Origin: Rhodospirillaceae bacterium UBA3470 | Lineage (GTDB): Bacteria > Pseudomonadota > Alphaproteobacteria > Rhodospirillales > Casp-alpha2 | Direction of reading: 5' to 3' | DNA length: 12,355 nt | Assembly: GCA_002378125.1 (NCBI GenBank) | Contig: DFRF01000049.1 | Coordinates: forward strand, 1-12,355 | Shown here: piece after piece, positions 1 through 6,839 of the stretch | Layout of the letters: the number at the start of each line of letters is the position of its first letter | Position numbering within the stretch: position 1 is the first letter of the stretch | Position numbers and translations under genes: made by a program | The notes under the pieces: model-generated | The model's database searches: none | Told to the model about the DNA's origin: nothing | The model's input: the letters and a program-made list of their open reading frames with translations, nothing else

Positions 1-25
1 AAGGGGAGGGCCTAGCCCTCCCCTT
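1..25 (-). terminator. Rho-independent terminator of the flagellin gene
   Basis: A perfect 11-base inverted repeat (AAGGGGAGGGC and GCCCTCCCCTT) encloses a three-base loop. It begins 27 bases beyond the flagellin stop codon. Read on the minus strand it is a very GC-rich stem ending in TT at the window edge, so any longer U-run lies outside. The stem is symmetrical and would fold equally well in a transcript arriving from the other side, so it may act in both directions. Confidence 0.8.
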
Positions 26-52
26 CAGAATTTTAGCGATTGGGTCCCGATA

Positions 53-1366
53 TTATCGGAAGAGGCCCAAGATCGATTGTTCGGACTGACCAGCGAAGGC
101 TAGGGATTGAATACCCAATTGCTGACGCGTCTGCAGGGCCAGCAAGTTGGCGCCTTCCTCGTTAAGGTCGGCCAGGGTCAGTTTGCCGGCACCGGCGGTC
201 ATCGTACTCACGTAGGCCTTCGTGAAGTCGAGACGCGTGTTCAGGACGGCTACGTTTGCGCCTAGCGTCTGCGTCCGGGATCGCAGCGTGGTGAGCGCGC
301 TGTCCAGGTTGGTGATACGGTCGTTAAGCTCGGTTGTGAAACCGATACCGATGGTCCGTTTCGCATCCGTTTCCGTGACCGTCTTAGAGGTGGCGTCTAG
401 TCTCAGAACGGAGACGCCCGTGCCACTGGCAAGGATCGAGAAACGGTTTACGCCGGCGCTGAGGCCCGTCCCGGCGGACTGGGCCGACCAGCCGGAACTC
501 GCGGACTGACCGGAAATGAAGCCGGTTACAACCGTAAATTCGATCGTCGTGCCAACCGCGTAGGTGCCAGCCGTCACGAAGCTATTGGACAACGTTCCGC
601 CGTCACCGGTCTTGGAGGTATAGACGTTAACGGTGAAGGTGATCCCGTCGTAAGCCAACGTAAAAGTGTCACCAGCTGAGATAATGGTCGTGGTCTGACC
701 ACCGACGGAAACCGTAACCATCTCCGGATCAACGGAGGCCGCGGGAAGGCCGCCACCGGCCGAACCCAGGAGGTTTCCTTCACCAGACAGCGTGCCGGCA
801 GAGATGAAGGCTTGGTTAAAGTTTATGCCCTGGGTGCCTTGGGTCAACTGGGCGACATCCAGACCGTTCGTCTTCACGGTAACATCGATCGAGTTCACTG
901 TCAGGACACTGCCGGTGTCATTCGAGAAGTTCACCTGGAGCACGCTGCCCGTGCCGGCCACCAGGTTCAGGCCCTGATAAGTGGCGTCCGTCGTGAGGTT
1001 GTTGATCTGCGTACGCAAATCGTTGAACTGCGTGACGATGTTGGCCACTTCCGAATTGGTCGTTGCAGATTTCGCGTTGGTTGCCAAACCCTTGAGCTGT
1101 TGCACTAAGGTTTCGATAGCTTCAATCGAATCCATAGCCGCGGTAAGGGTGCTAATCCCCTGGTCAATGCCCGTTTTCTTCTCATCGAAGTCACTGGCAC
1201 GGTCTTGCAAGCCCTTGGCTTGGAAGAACTTCACTGGATCATCGATCGCACTGGCAACACGAAGACCCGTCGAAAGGCGGTTCTGTGTCCGGTTAATTAA
1301 GTCCGTGGTATTTTGTAGAGAAAGAAGGTTCTGCCGAACAGCAGCTGTAAGACTAACGTCAGACAT
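53..1366 (-). CDS. Flagellin (flagellar filament subunit)
   Basis: Structural protein of the flagellar filament, exported by the flagellar type III system and polymerised at the tip. The 437-residue product has the two conserved flagellin ends. Residues 1-140 carry the N-terminal D0/D1 helices, including NRLSTGLRVASAIDDPVKFF (26-48 region). Residues about 340-437 carry the C-terminal helices, ending LGIQSLAFAGQSEQSILGLF. The centre (about 140-335) is rich in Ser, Thr, Gly and Ala and is the exposed, variable part. There is no cysteine, as usual for secreted flagellins, and no cleaved signal peptide. The ATG start is supported by GGAG seven bases upstream (1374-1377). The gene lies downstream of a TPR-methyltransferase on the same strand and ends at a strong terminator. 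The nearby pseudaminic-acid genes suggest the filament is glycosylated, but that is inference. Confidence 0.95.
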   Translation of the reverse strand: MSDVSLTAAVRQNLLSLQNTTDLINRTQNRLSTGLRVASAIDDPVKFFQAKGLQDRASDFDEKKTGIDQGISTLTAAMDSIEAIETLVQQLKGLATNAKSATTNSEVANIVTQFNDLRTQINNLTTDATYQGLNLVAGTGSVLQVNFSNDTGSVLTVNSIDVTVKTNGLDVAQLTQGTQGINFNQAFISAGTLSGEGNLLGSAGGGLPAASVDPEMVTVSVGGQTTTIISAGDTFTLAYDGITFTVNVYTSKTGDGGTLSNSFVTAGTYAVGTTIEFTVVTGFISGQSASSGWSAQSAGTGLSAGVNRFSILASGTGVSVLRLDATSKTVTETDAKRTIGIGFTTELNDRITNLDSALTTLRSRTQTLGANVAVLNTRLDFTKAYVSTMTAGAGKLTLADLNEEGANLLALQTRQQLGIQSLAFAGQSEQSILGLFR

Positions 1367-1396
1367 AATGTCACTCCATTCTAGAGCTCAAATTAA

Positions 1397-1416
1397 AGAG
1401 GCCGTTTCTAGCCTCT
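1397..1416 (-). promoter_or_regulatory. Hairpin in the flagellin leader
   Basis: A six-base stem (AGAGGC / GCCTCT) with an eight-base loop lies 30 bases upstream of the flagellin ATG. On the minus strand it is followed by TTTAATTT. It could be a leader structure controlling flagellin translation, as in Caulobacter where FlbT binds a flagellin 5' leader. It could also be a weak terminator for the methyltransferase transcript. Only the repeat itself is seen. Confidence 0.4.
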
Positions 1417-1454
1417 GTCACGCAATATCAAGGTTTCTACCTAGTTATCACGCG

Positions 1455-1483
1455 TCATCCAGTGAACCATTACAACTGGATGA
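1455..1483. repeat. Nine-base inverted repeat upstream of flagellin
   Basis: TCATCCAGT and ACTGGATGA form a perfect inverted repeat with an 11-base spacer. It sits between the end of the methyltransferase gene and the flagellin start. It is not followed by a U-run on either strand, so an operator or leader structure is likelier than a terminator. No clear sigma-28 or sigma-54 promoter was recognised in this 204-base gap. Confidence 0.45.
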
Positions 1484-1494
1484 ACGCCGTTCAT
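1480..1494. repeat. 15-base odd palindrome overlapping the inverted repeat
   Basis: ATGAACG, a central C, then CGTTCAT is a perfect odd palindrome. It shares four bases (1480-1483) with the neighbouring nine-base inverted repeat, so in RNA the two stems could be alternatives to each other. In DNA it resembles a dimeric regulator site. Function unknown. Confidence 0.4.
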
Positions 1495-1570
1495 AAGCGA
1501 CGCCAATCTAAAATGCAAGGAGTTTTCTGACTTTGCCTATCGATGGTATGCGGGGAACCGATGCACCACG

Positions 1571-2725
1571 CTAGGCCGGGCGTTGAAATACGCACCAGAA
1601 TCCTGGATAGGTGCGATGTGCGTCTATGGTTATCGAAATTTCCCGTAGGCCGGCGTCAGCGGTTACGCGACGGATATATGCCCGGCTGTGGGCATACTCG
1701 CCGGGTGCCGATTGCCCAACATCCAGTTCGTCGTTCGCAGGATCAACGCTAAAAATCAAATAGCCATCCGGTAATAAGACGCTCGTAACTTTGTCAAAAA
1801 ACGGTTTCAGATTGGCCCAATGATAGAGGGCGACGCTGCATGTCACGACCGAGAAGGAACGATCCATGGACGGCAACGCTTGAAGGATATCGGCGGTGAT
1901 GAGTTGATCATATACTCCGCGCGCCCTCGCTTTTTCAAGCATGCCCCGGCTGATATCAATACCCGTTATATGATCCGTCTGCGCTGAAATAGCTGCGCCG
2001 ACACTTCCGGTCCCGCAGCACAAATCCAGCACATCGCCAAGGTTATCCTTACCAAGTGCCGTTCGGATGACTTGCGCCGTCTGTCGACCCCAGGTGCGCT
2101 GAAGTTCGTTGCTATCATAGCTCTGTGCCAATCCATCATAAGTTTTGCTTAGACGCTGGTGTTCTTGATCTTTGGCCACCATGTCAACGAATTCGAGTGG
2201 GATTAACGCCCCCGAAAACGCATTGATGGCATCTTCGGGGCGGCCCTCGGTCAAAAGCACGAGGCTCAGATTCTGATTTGCGTTCAGATTGTCAGGAAAG
2301 GCGTGGATGGCGCTCTCAAAGGTTTTCCGGCTTCCCTGAAGGTCTCCTATATTCAGCTGCAAAATGCCGAGTGCATTGATCAAGGTTGGATTTGATGGAC
2401 ATTCACGAACAGCGGCCTGGGCGGCCGCCAAGGCGCCCGAAACATCTCCTGTCTCGCGCAGAAAATATATAAAGCGTTCATGATGTCCTGCGTTGGCTGG
2501 CTGGGCGGCGACCAGACGTTGTTGTATGGCAGTCGCCTGGTTATGCTCGCCAATTTTCCAATATAGACCCGCGCAGACATATAAAACATCGAGGTGGTCG
2601 GGCGCGGCGGCGTACAGCTGCCCCGCCAAAGTCACGGCCTGGTCCAAGTCGCCATTGTTGATCATGGTGACGATTAACTGGACCGCGTCTTCGATACCAA
2701 GACTATTGGGTGGTTGTTCATTCAT
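1571..2725 (-). CDS. TPR-containing SAM-dependent methyltransferase
   Basis: Probable class I methyltransferase using S-adenosylmethionine, with an N-terminal TPR-like helical region that probably binds a protein partner. In the 384-residue product, residues about 10-175 are helical repeats at roughly 34-residue spacing. A linker with YDGLAQSYDS (196-205) resembles the TPR-methyltransferase group COG4976. Motif I is VLDLCCGTGSVG (232-243), and GIDIS (255-259) supplies the acidic residue that normally holds the SAM ribose. Later strands (FSVVTCSVALYHW, GYLIFSVDP) complete the fold. I chose the ATG at 2725. An in-frame TTG at 2752 would add nine residues, but neither start has a strong ribosome site (only GGAT about 11 bases before the ATG). 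It lies upstream of flagellin on the same strand and diverges from the TPR-glycosyltransferase gene. The substrate is unknown; a flagellin lysine or a flagellin glycan are possibilities. Confidence 0.8.
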   Translation of the reverse strand: MNEQPPNSLGIEDAVQLIVTMINNGDLDQAVTLAGQLYAAAPDHLDVLYVCAGLYWKIGEHNQATAIQQRLVAAQPANAGHHERFIYFLRETGDVSGALAAAQAAVRECPSNPTLINALGILQLNIGDLQGSRKTFESAIHAFPDNLNANQNLSLVLLTEGRPEDAINAFSGALIPLEFVDMVAKDQEHQRLSKTYDGLAQSYDSNELQRTWGRQTAQVIRTALGKDNLGDVLDLCCGTGSVGAAISAQTDHITGIDISRGMLEKARARGVYDQLITADILQALPSMDRSFSVVTCSVALYHWANLKPFFDKVTSVLLPDGYLIFSVDPANDELDVGQSAPGEYAHSRAYIRRVTADAGLREISITIDAHRTYPGFWCVFQRPA

Positions 2726-2802
2726 TGCTGACGATGATCCGGTTTGCTGCAAAGACGGTCAACACGATTTGCGATCTAGGGCTTTGGAGTTTTGGCCCAG
2801 CG

Positions 2803-2819
2803 ATGTATCAAGAGTACAT
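2803..2819. promoter_or_regulatory. Short inverted repeat in the divergent promoter gap
   Basis: ATGTA, seven bases, TACAT lies in the 112-base gap between the divergent methyltransferase and TPR-glycosyltransferase genes, just before the ribosome site of the latter. The gap must hold start signals for both genes, but I could not identify convincing -35/-10 or -24/-12 boxes. A five-base arm can occur by chance. Confidence 0.2.
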
Positions 2820-2837
2820 AAGCAATGGAGGCCGCAA

Positions 2838-4616
2838 ATGGGTGTCGACGACGAACTGGAGAGAGCCGTGGAACTGCATCAGTCTGGCGACATGTTGGCT
2901 GCAGGAACCATTTATCGCGAGATTCTCGCTAAGGACCCCGATCACGTCGATGCTCTAAATTTGCTCGGCGTGGTCATGCACATGGCGGGCGATCTTGAAT
3001 TGGCCGTGGAGTTGATTTCCCGCGCCACCGAACTGGCGCCGGATTATGGGCCCGCGTTGATCAATCTTGGAAACGCCTTGCAGGCGGCAGGCCGGCCCGA
3101 TGATGCGGTGAAGAAATTCGAACGCGCCCTGGAATTGGACCCGAGCGCTGGCATAGCGGCAAGCAACCTGGCCAGTGCCCTAAATGACCTCGCCCTTCAC
3201 GAGGAGGCCAGACGGACCGGCGAGCAGGCAGTGCAATTGATCGCCGAATTGCCCGACGCCCATGTCAATCTTGGAAACGCGCTGCTGGGCCTAGGGCGGC
3301 CCGAGGCCGCTCAGGAGAAATACATGGCGGCCCTTGAACGCGACCCTCATCACGCTAGTGCGTGGTTCAACCTGGGCAATGCCCATGCGGATGCCGGAAA
3401 TTTTCGTGCTGCCGTGCCGCCATATGAGAAGGCGGTCCAATTCGATCCCGGTAACGGCGACGCCCACTATAATTTAGCCAACGCCTATCAGCAGCTCGAT
3501 GCCTACGCAGACGCCATCGAGAGCTTCGAACGCGCCTTGGTCATTGAGCCGGAGCATATCGATGCGAAGTGCAATCTGGCAGGCGCCTGGCAATCACTCG
3601 GGCAGCCAGACCGTGCGGTCGACATTCTCAGGGACGCCATTAGGCAGGAAATGTTGCGCGGGGATCATGAGAGCGTTGATCTGCATTGGAACCTGTCCCT
3701 CGCGCTTTTGCAGAGCGGCAACATGCGCGATGGCTGGCGTGAGTTTGAATGGCGATGGCGGACGCCCACTTTTTCAGCGTTCCGGCGCGAATTTACGGAA
3801 CCGCTTTGGGACGGCCGTGACATTGCCGAAAAGTCCATCTTTGTGCATGCCGAACAGGGGTTTGGCGACGCCCTGCAGTTTGTTCGCTATGTTCCCTTGC
3901 TTGCTGCCAAGGGCGCACGCGTGACCCTTGAGTGCCGTCCGGAACTCCAATCCTTGTTTGAAAAGGTTGAGGGCGTTTCGAGCTGCCTGCCGTTGGGTGC
4001 GGACGTTGGTGGTTTTGATGTGCATGCGCCGTTGATGAGCTTGCCCTATCTGTTCGGTACGTCGGAAACCTCTGTCCCAGCTGACGTTCCTTACCTGACA
4101 CCGCCTTGCGGTATCGTGCCTGATCTGCGATTGACGAGGGCATCGGGTGTGAAGGTCGGGATCGTCTGGTCGGGTAGTCCAACACGGCCCGATAATTACA
4201 AGCGTTCCTGCCCCTTATCGGCCTGGGGGCCCATACTTGACGTGCCCGGCGTGACGTTCTTTTCACTCCAGGTAGGGCACGATCACGATCAGTTGACGAC
4301 TGCCGAAAAGGCATCCGAGGTTGTTGACCTGGGCAGGGGCTTTGGAGACTTTGCGGACACGGCGGCGGCGGTCGCAAATCTCGACATGGTCATCTCCGTC
4401 GATACATCCGTTTTACATTTGGCCGGAGCATTGGGCGTGACCGCGTTTGCGCTATTGTCTCAACCAACAGGCTTCCTTTGGATGGACGACCGCGCCGACA
4501 GCCCTTGGTACCCGTCACTCCGGCTGTTCCGACAGACCACCCCGGGGGACTGGTCCGTCCCCGTCAACGCATGTGCGGCCGCGCTCCATGAGTTGGTTAA
4601 AAAGAGGCTGCAATGA
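2838..4616 (+). CDS. Eight-TPR protein with C-terminal glycosyltransferase-like domain
   Basis: Probable cytoplasmic glycosyltransferase built on a TPR scaffold. The 592-residue product begins with about eight tetratricopeptide repeats at an even 34-residue pitch (residues about 3-275), with typical cores such as ALINLGNALQAAGRPDDAV. A hinge with GWREFEWRWR (299-308) leads into a domain resembling the heptosyltransferase/GT9-like part of TPR glycosyltransferases. Its motifs are HAEQGFGDALQF (337-348), VKVGIVWSGS (438-447) and VISVDTSVLHLAGALG (518-533), then SPWYPSLRLFRQT (555-567). The ATG at 2838 is chosen because GGAGG lies six bases upstream; the open frame continues further upstream, but only antisense to the methyltransferase gene. 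It overlaps the next gene by ATGA, so the two are probably translated together. A role in glycosylating flagellin is inferred from the neighbours. It could instead act on lipopolysaccharide or another glycan. Confidence 0.85.
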   Translation: MGVDDELERAVELHQSGDMLAAGTIYREILAKDPDHVDALNLLGVVMHMAGDLELAVELISRATELAPDYGPALINLGNALQAAGRPDDAVKKFERALELDPSAGIAASNLASALNDLALHEEARRTGEQAVQLIAELPDAHVNLGNALLGLGRPEAAQEKYMAALERDPHHASAWFNLGNAHADAGNFRAAVPPYEKAVQFDPGNGDAHYNLANAYQQLDAYADAIESFERALVIEPEHIDAKCNLAGAWQSLGQPDRAVDILRDAIRQEMLRGDHESVDLHWNLSLALLQSGNMRDGWREFEWRWRTPTFSAFRREFTEPLWDGRDIAEKSIFVHAEQGFGDALQFVRYVPLLAAKGARVTLECRPELQSLFEKVEGVSSCLPLGADVGGFDVHAPLMSLPYLFGTSETSVPADVPYLTPPCGIVPDLRLTRASGVKVGIVWSGSPTRPDNYKRSCPLSAWGPILDVPGVTFFSLQVGHDHDQLTTAEKASEVVDLGRGFGDFADTAAAVANLDMVISVDTSVLHLAGALGVTAFALLSQPTGFLWMDDRADSPWYPSLRLFRQTTPGDWSVPVNACAAALHELVKKRLQ

Positions 4617-5569
4617 AGGTTGAGTTCATCCGCGACGGCGATCATCTGGTTGTCGACCAGAAGACTGAAGCATTTTTCCGGGCGCTCGACCCCCAGGAAA
4701 CCCACGCTGGCTATCACACCATTTGCCGAAGCGTTTATGCCGCCGCCAAGGACGACCTGCCGATTATCAACAGCACGCTAGGCAAGGACGGCGTCGATGC
4801 CTGGCATAATTGCCTGGACCCCGCGGCAGCGGAGGGCATCTCACGGCGTATCGACGATGCGATCACGGAACCCACGCCGCCGAACACCAACGTGCCCCTG
4901 GATGCGTCGTTCCGTCATGATTTGGGCATGTTGCTACACGATGTTCTCTCGCCCGCGGCGACGGCTATGATCGAAGCCTATATGGGCTGCCATTTCCGGG
5001 TAGTGCAGTGTCAGCTTTACCGGACCCAAACTGGAGGTCCGCCACATATTTCGTTCCGCTGGCATCGCGACATGGAACCCATGGCGCAAGTTCACATCAT
5101 GCTTTATCTTACGCCTGGCGGCCCCGATCATCCGGGCACGGAATTCCTTACTTTGGAGGGGACTAGGCGCATGGCCAGTTACGGTTATGCATTCCCGAAG
5201 TTTTCAGAGCGGATCATGGACCTGCGCGATGCCGTGCCGGACAATCAGCCGTTGCCTAAGATATGGCGCCCTGAACTTGAGGTCGGCGGCGCCACAGTGT
5301 TCGGCGCGCCGCGAGTTCTTCATCGCGGCCTCGATGGCGCCGGGGATAAGCGCGATGTGTTGTTGATCAACCTCCTGCCTAGCTTGGTGAGTTGGGAGAC
5401 AGACATTTCACGTTTCGGCTGGGATCACTTGTTCTGGGATTTTGGCGGGTCGAACACCCTTCAGACGAACCCCTTCGCCTTGACGCTTGAGCCTGACACG
5501 CGGTTTTCCGGAAATCCGGTTAACGAATGGGTGATCAATGGGGATTTATTGCCTGATGCCTTTGGTTGA
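4613..5569 (+). CDS. Probable Fe(II)/2-oxoglutarate dioxygenase-like protein (PhyH-type fold)
   Basis: No exact family was recognised, but the 318-residue product has the layout of a non-haem iron oxygenase with a double-stranded beta-helix. RWHRDMEP holds a possible HxD iron pair (H151, D153). After beta-rich segments (VHIMLYLT, GGATVFG) comes the distal histidine in VLHRG (H237), with R247 ten residues on, where the family binds 2-oxoglutarate. This H-x-D...H...R order matches phytanoyl-CoA dioxygenase-like enzymes, which hydroxylate small molecules, sugars or protein side chains. There is no signal peptide or membrane segment. Its ATG overlaps the preceding TPR-glycosyltransferase stop codon (ATGA), which points to coupled translation and a shared process such as tailoring a glycan or the acceptor protein. 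Its last 35 bases overlap the end of a gene on the other strand. The coding call is firm; the function is moderate. Confidence 0.7.
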   Translation: MKVEFIRDGDHLVVDQKTEAFFRALDPQETHAGYHTICRSVYAAAKDDLPIINSTLGKDGVDAWHNCLDPAAAEGISRRIDDAITEPTPPNTNVPLDASFRHDLGMLLHDVLSPAATAMIEAYMGCHFRVVQCQLYRTQTGGPPHISFRWHRDMEPMAQVHIMLYLTPGGPDHPGTEFLTLEGTRRMASYGYAFPKFSERIMDLRDAVPDNQPLPKIWRPELEVGGATVFGAPRVLHRGLDGAGDKRDVLLINLLPSLVSWETDISRFGWDHLFWDFGGSNTLQTNPFALTLEPDTRFSGNPVNEWVINGDLLPDAFG

Positions 5570-6620
5570 CTTTTGTTGCCAGCGCCGACGTCATTTCCGA
5601 TAGGGGTGCCTCCCAGTCGCCGGATACCGTTTGGCGAAACAGCCGGGCTGTCGGATACCAGGGGGTATCTTGGCGCTCCAGCATCCACCGCCAATCGGCT
5701 TCGCGGGCCAATAGAATCCATACGGGTTTTCCCATGGCCCCAGCCAAGTGCGCAACGGACGTGTCGACACTGATTACAAGATCCAGTTGCTCCATTACCG
5801 CGGCGTCGTTGATGAATTTATCCGGCCCGCTACGGAGGCGCGGCCCTAGATGCACGAATGAGCCCGGTGCATTGAAACTAGGCACCTGGTCTTCGCCTGC
5901 CCCGACCTGAAGACCGAACCACTCTGTCCCAGGCACCGACATCAACGGTGCAAATCGATTCAGTGGGACAGACCGCAATTCATCGCGTGGCCTATCCGAA
6001 CTGCCCTGCCAGCATAACCCGACCCTAAGGCCTTCGGCGGGGCCGAGACGCAATCGCCAATTTTCTGCGAGCTCTGGTTCCGCACGCAAGTAGGGTATTG
6101 GAGCGGGAATGGAATCCAATGTCGTGCCGAGAACACCTGGAAGGTCCATGATTGGAATTTCCACATGTAGTCCGCCGGCGTGGTCCCCAGGTTCCAGGAT
6201 CGTCGCGCTTTCGGACATGGACGAAAACAATCGTTTCATGCCGGGCAGGGTCAGGGCGCTTACTTGCCCGCCCATGGCCGAGACCATAGGCAGGTAGCGC
6301 ATGAATTGGATGTTGTCGCCGGCGCCTTGTTCGCCACGGACAAGGATTCCCTCGCCGTCCAATTGCGTGCCATCCCACACGGGAAGCTGATTCGATTGCA
6401 GGCGCCGCCGCCATGCAAACTCGCGCCATCCCGGTTTGAACTCCCCAAGGGTCAGCAGCACTGTCCCTAAGTTCATGTGTGCGACGGTGTTGTCTGGCTC
6501 CTGGTCCAAAACCTGGCTGTACAAGGATCGCGCCGACGCGTATCGGCCGGCCAGGTGATCGGCCAGCGCCGCGTCCATAAGTTCGTTGGCCGTGGGCCGA
6601 TCGTCGAAAACCCCGGCCAT
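5535..6620 (-). CDS. Short TPR protein with glycosyltransferase-like domain
   Basis: A 361-residue relative of the larger TPR-glycosyltransferase in this window. The N-terminus keeps only about one and a half TPRs (residues about 13-60). GWREFAWRRR (64-73) and VWDG (81-84) lead into the catalytic-like domain. Motifs shared with the larger protein are RGEQGAGDNIQF (95-106), LRVGLCWQGSS (198-208), VISVDTSVAHLAGAMG (282-297) and TPWYPTARLFRQT (319-331). This is a GT9-like arrangement and probably transfers a sugar, with unknown donor and acceptor. The ATG at 6620 is preceded by GAGGTAGG ten bases upstream, lying inside the end of a possible tiny upstream gene. It converges on the dioxygenase-like gene with a 35-base overlap of coding ends and no terminator between them. 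The two TPR-glycosyltransferases probably arose by duplication, with loss or gain of repeats. Confidence 0.83.
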   Translation of the reverse strand: MAGVFDDRPTANELMDAALADHLAGRYASARSLYSQVLDQEPDNTVAHMNLGTVLLTLGEFKPGWREFAWRRRLQSNQLPVWDGTQLDGEGILVRGEQGAGDNIQFMRYLPMVSAMGGQVSALTLPGMKRLFSSMSESATILEPGDHAGGLHVEIPIMDLPGVLGTTLDSIPAPIPYLRAEPELAENWRLRLGPAEGLRVGLCWQGSSDRPRDELRSVPLNRFAPLMSVPGTEWFGLQVGAGEDQVPSFNAPGSFVHLGPRLRSGPDKFINDAAVMEQLDLVISVDTSVAHLAGAMGKPVWILLAREADWRWMLERQDTPWYPTARLFRQTVSGDWEAPLSEMTSALATKVNQRHQAINPH

Positions 6621-6626
6621 GAAACG

Positions 6627-6761
6627 TCAGCCTACCTCGTTGGCCAAGGTGCCGAGCGGCATGCCGGTTCGGGTCTCTGTGTTGCTTAAGGCGATGCGGA
6701 CTTCCCTGAAAATCTTAGGCGTGAGGGCTTCATCCGGGGCGACCGCGTTTACACCCCTCAC
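6627..6761 (-). CDS. Possible tiny gene or gene remnant upstream of the short TPR-glycosyltransferase
   Basis: On the minus strand an open frame from the stop at 6837-6839 down to 6627 encodes a plausible, protein-like sequence ending KIFREVRIALSNTETRTGMP and then LGTLANEVG. The only reasonable start is GTG at 6761, giving 44 residues, with AGGGGA about 11 bases before it. The open frame continues 24 codons further upstream without any start codon, so this may be the tail of a gene whose start has been lost. The stop codon lies six bases from the next gene's ATG, and the last codons contain that gene's ribosome site, as expected for a real operon neighbour. I do not recognise the product. Confidence 0.35.
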   Translation of the reverse strand: MRGVNAVAPDEALTPKIFREVRIALSNTETRTGMPLGTLANEVG

Positions 6762-6839
6762 GCCGCTAAGGTCCCCTGGGTCCTGGACGGTTCGTGCATC
6801 CTGCGTTTCAGCAACGCAGTGGAAGAGGTTAGGAAATCA

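Noticed and set aside
981..1496. Plus-strand open frame of 171 codons across the flagellin start
   Set aside because: It is opposite the conserved flagellin N-terminus, has unusual cysteine/arginine content and no ribosome site.
1367..1570. Sigma-54 or sigma-28 promoter for flagellin
   Set aside because: No GG-N10-GC pair with a good consensus and no GCCGATAA-like box was found on the minus strand. A partial sigma-70-like pair was too weak to report.
2493..2837. In-frame upstream extension of the eight-TPR gene starting at an ATG at 2493
   Set aside because: It runs antisense through the methyltransferase gene and is not TPR-like. The ATG at 2838 has a clean GGAGG site and begins the repeats at once.
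3793..4377. Minus-strand open frame of 194 codons inside the TPR-glycosyltransferase
   Set aside because: The composition is proline/arginine-rich with no recognisable motif, and it lies opposite a clear domain-containing gene. It is a shadow frame.
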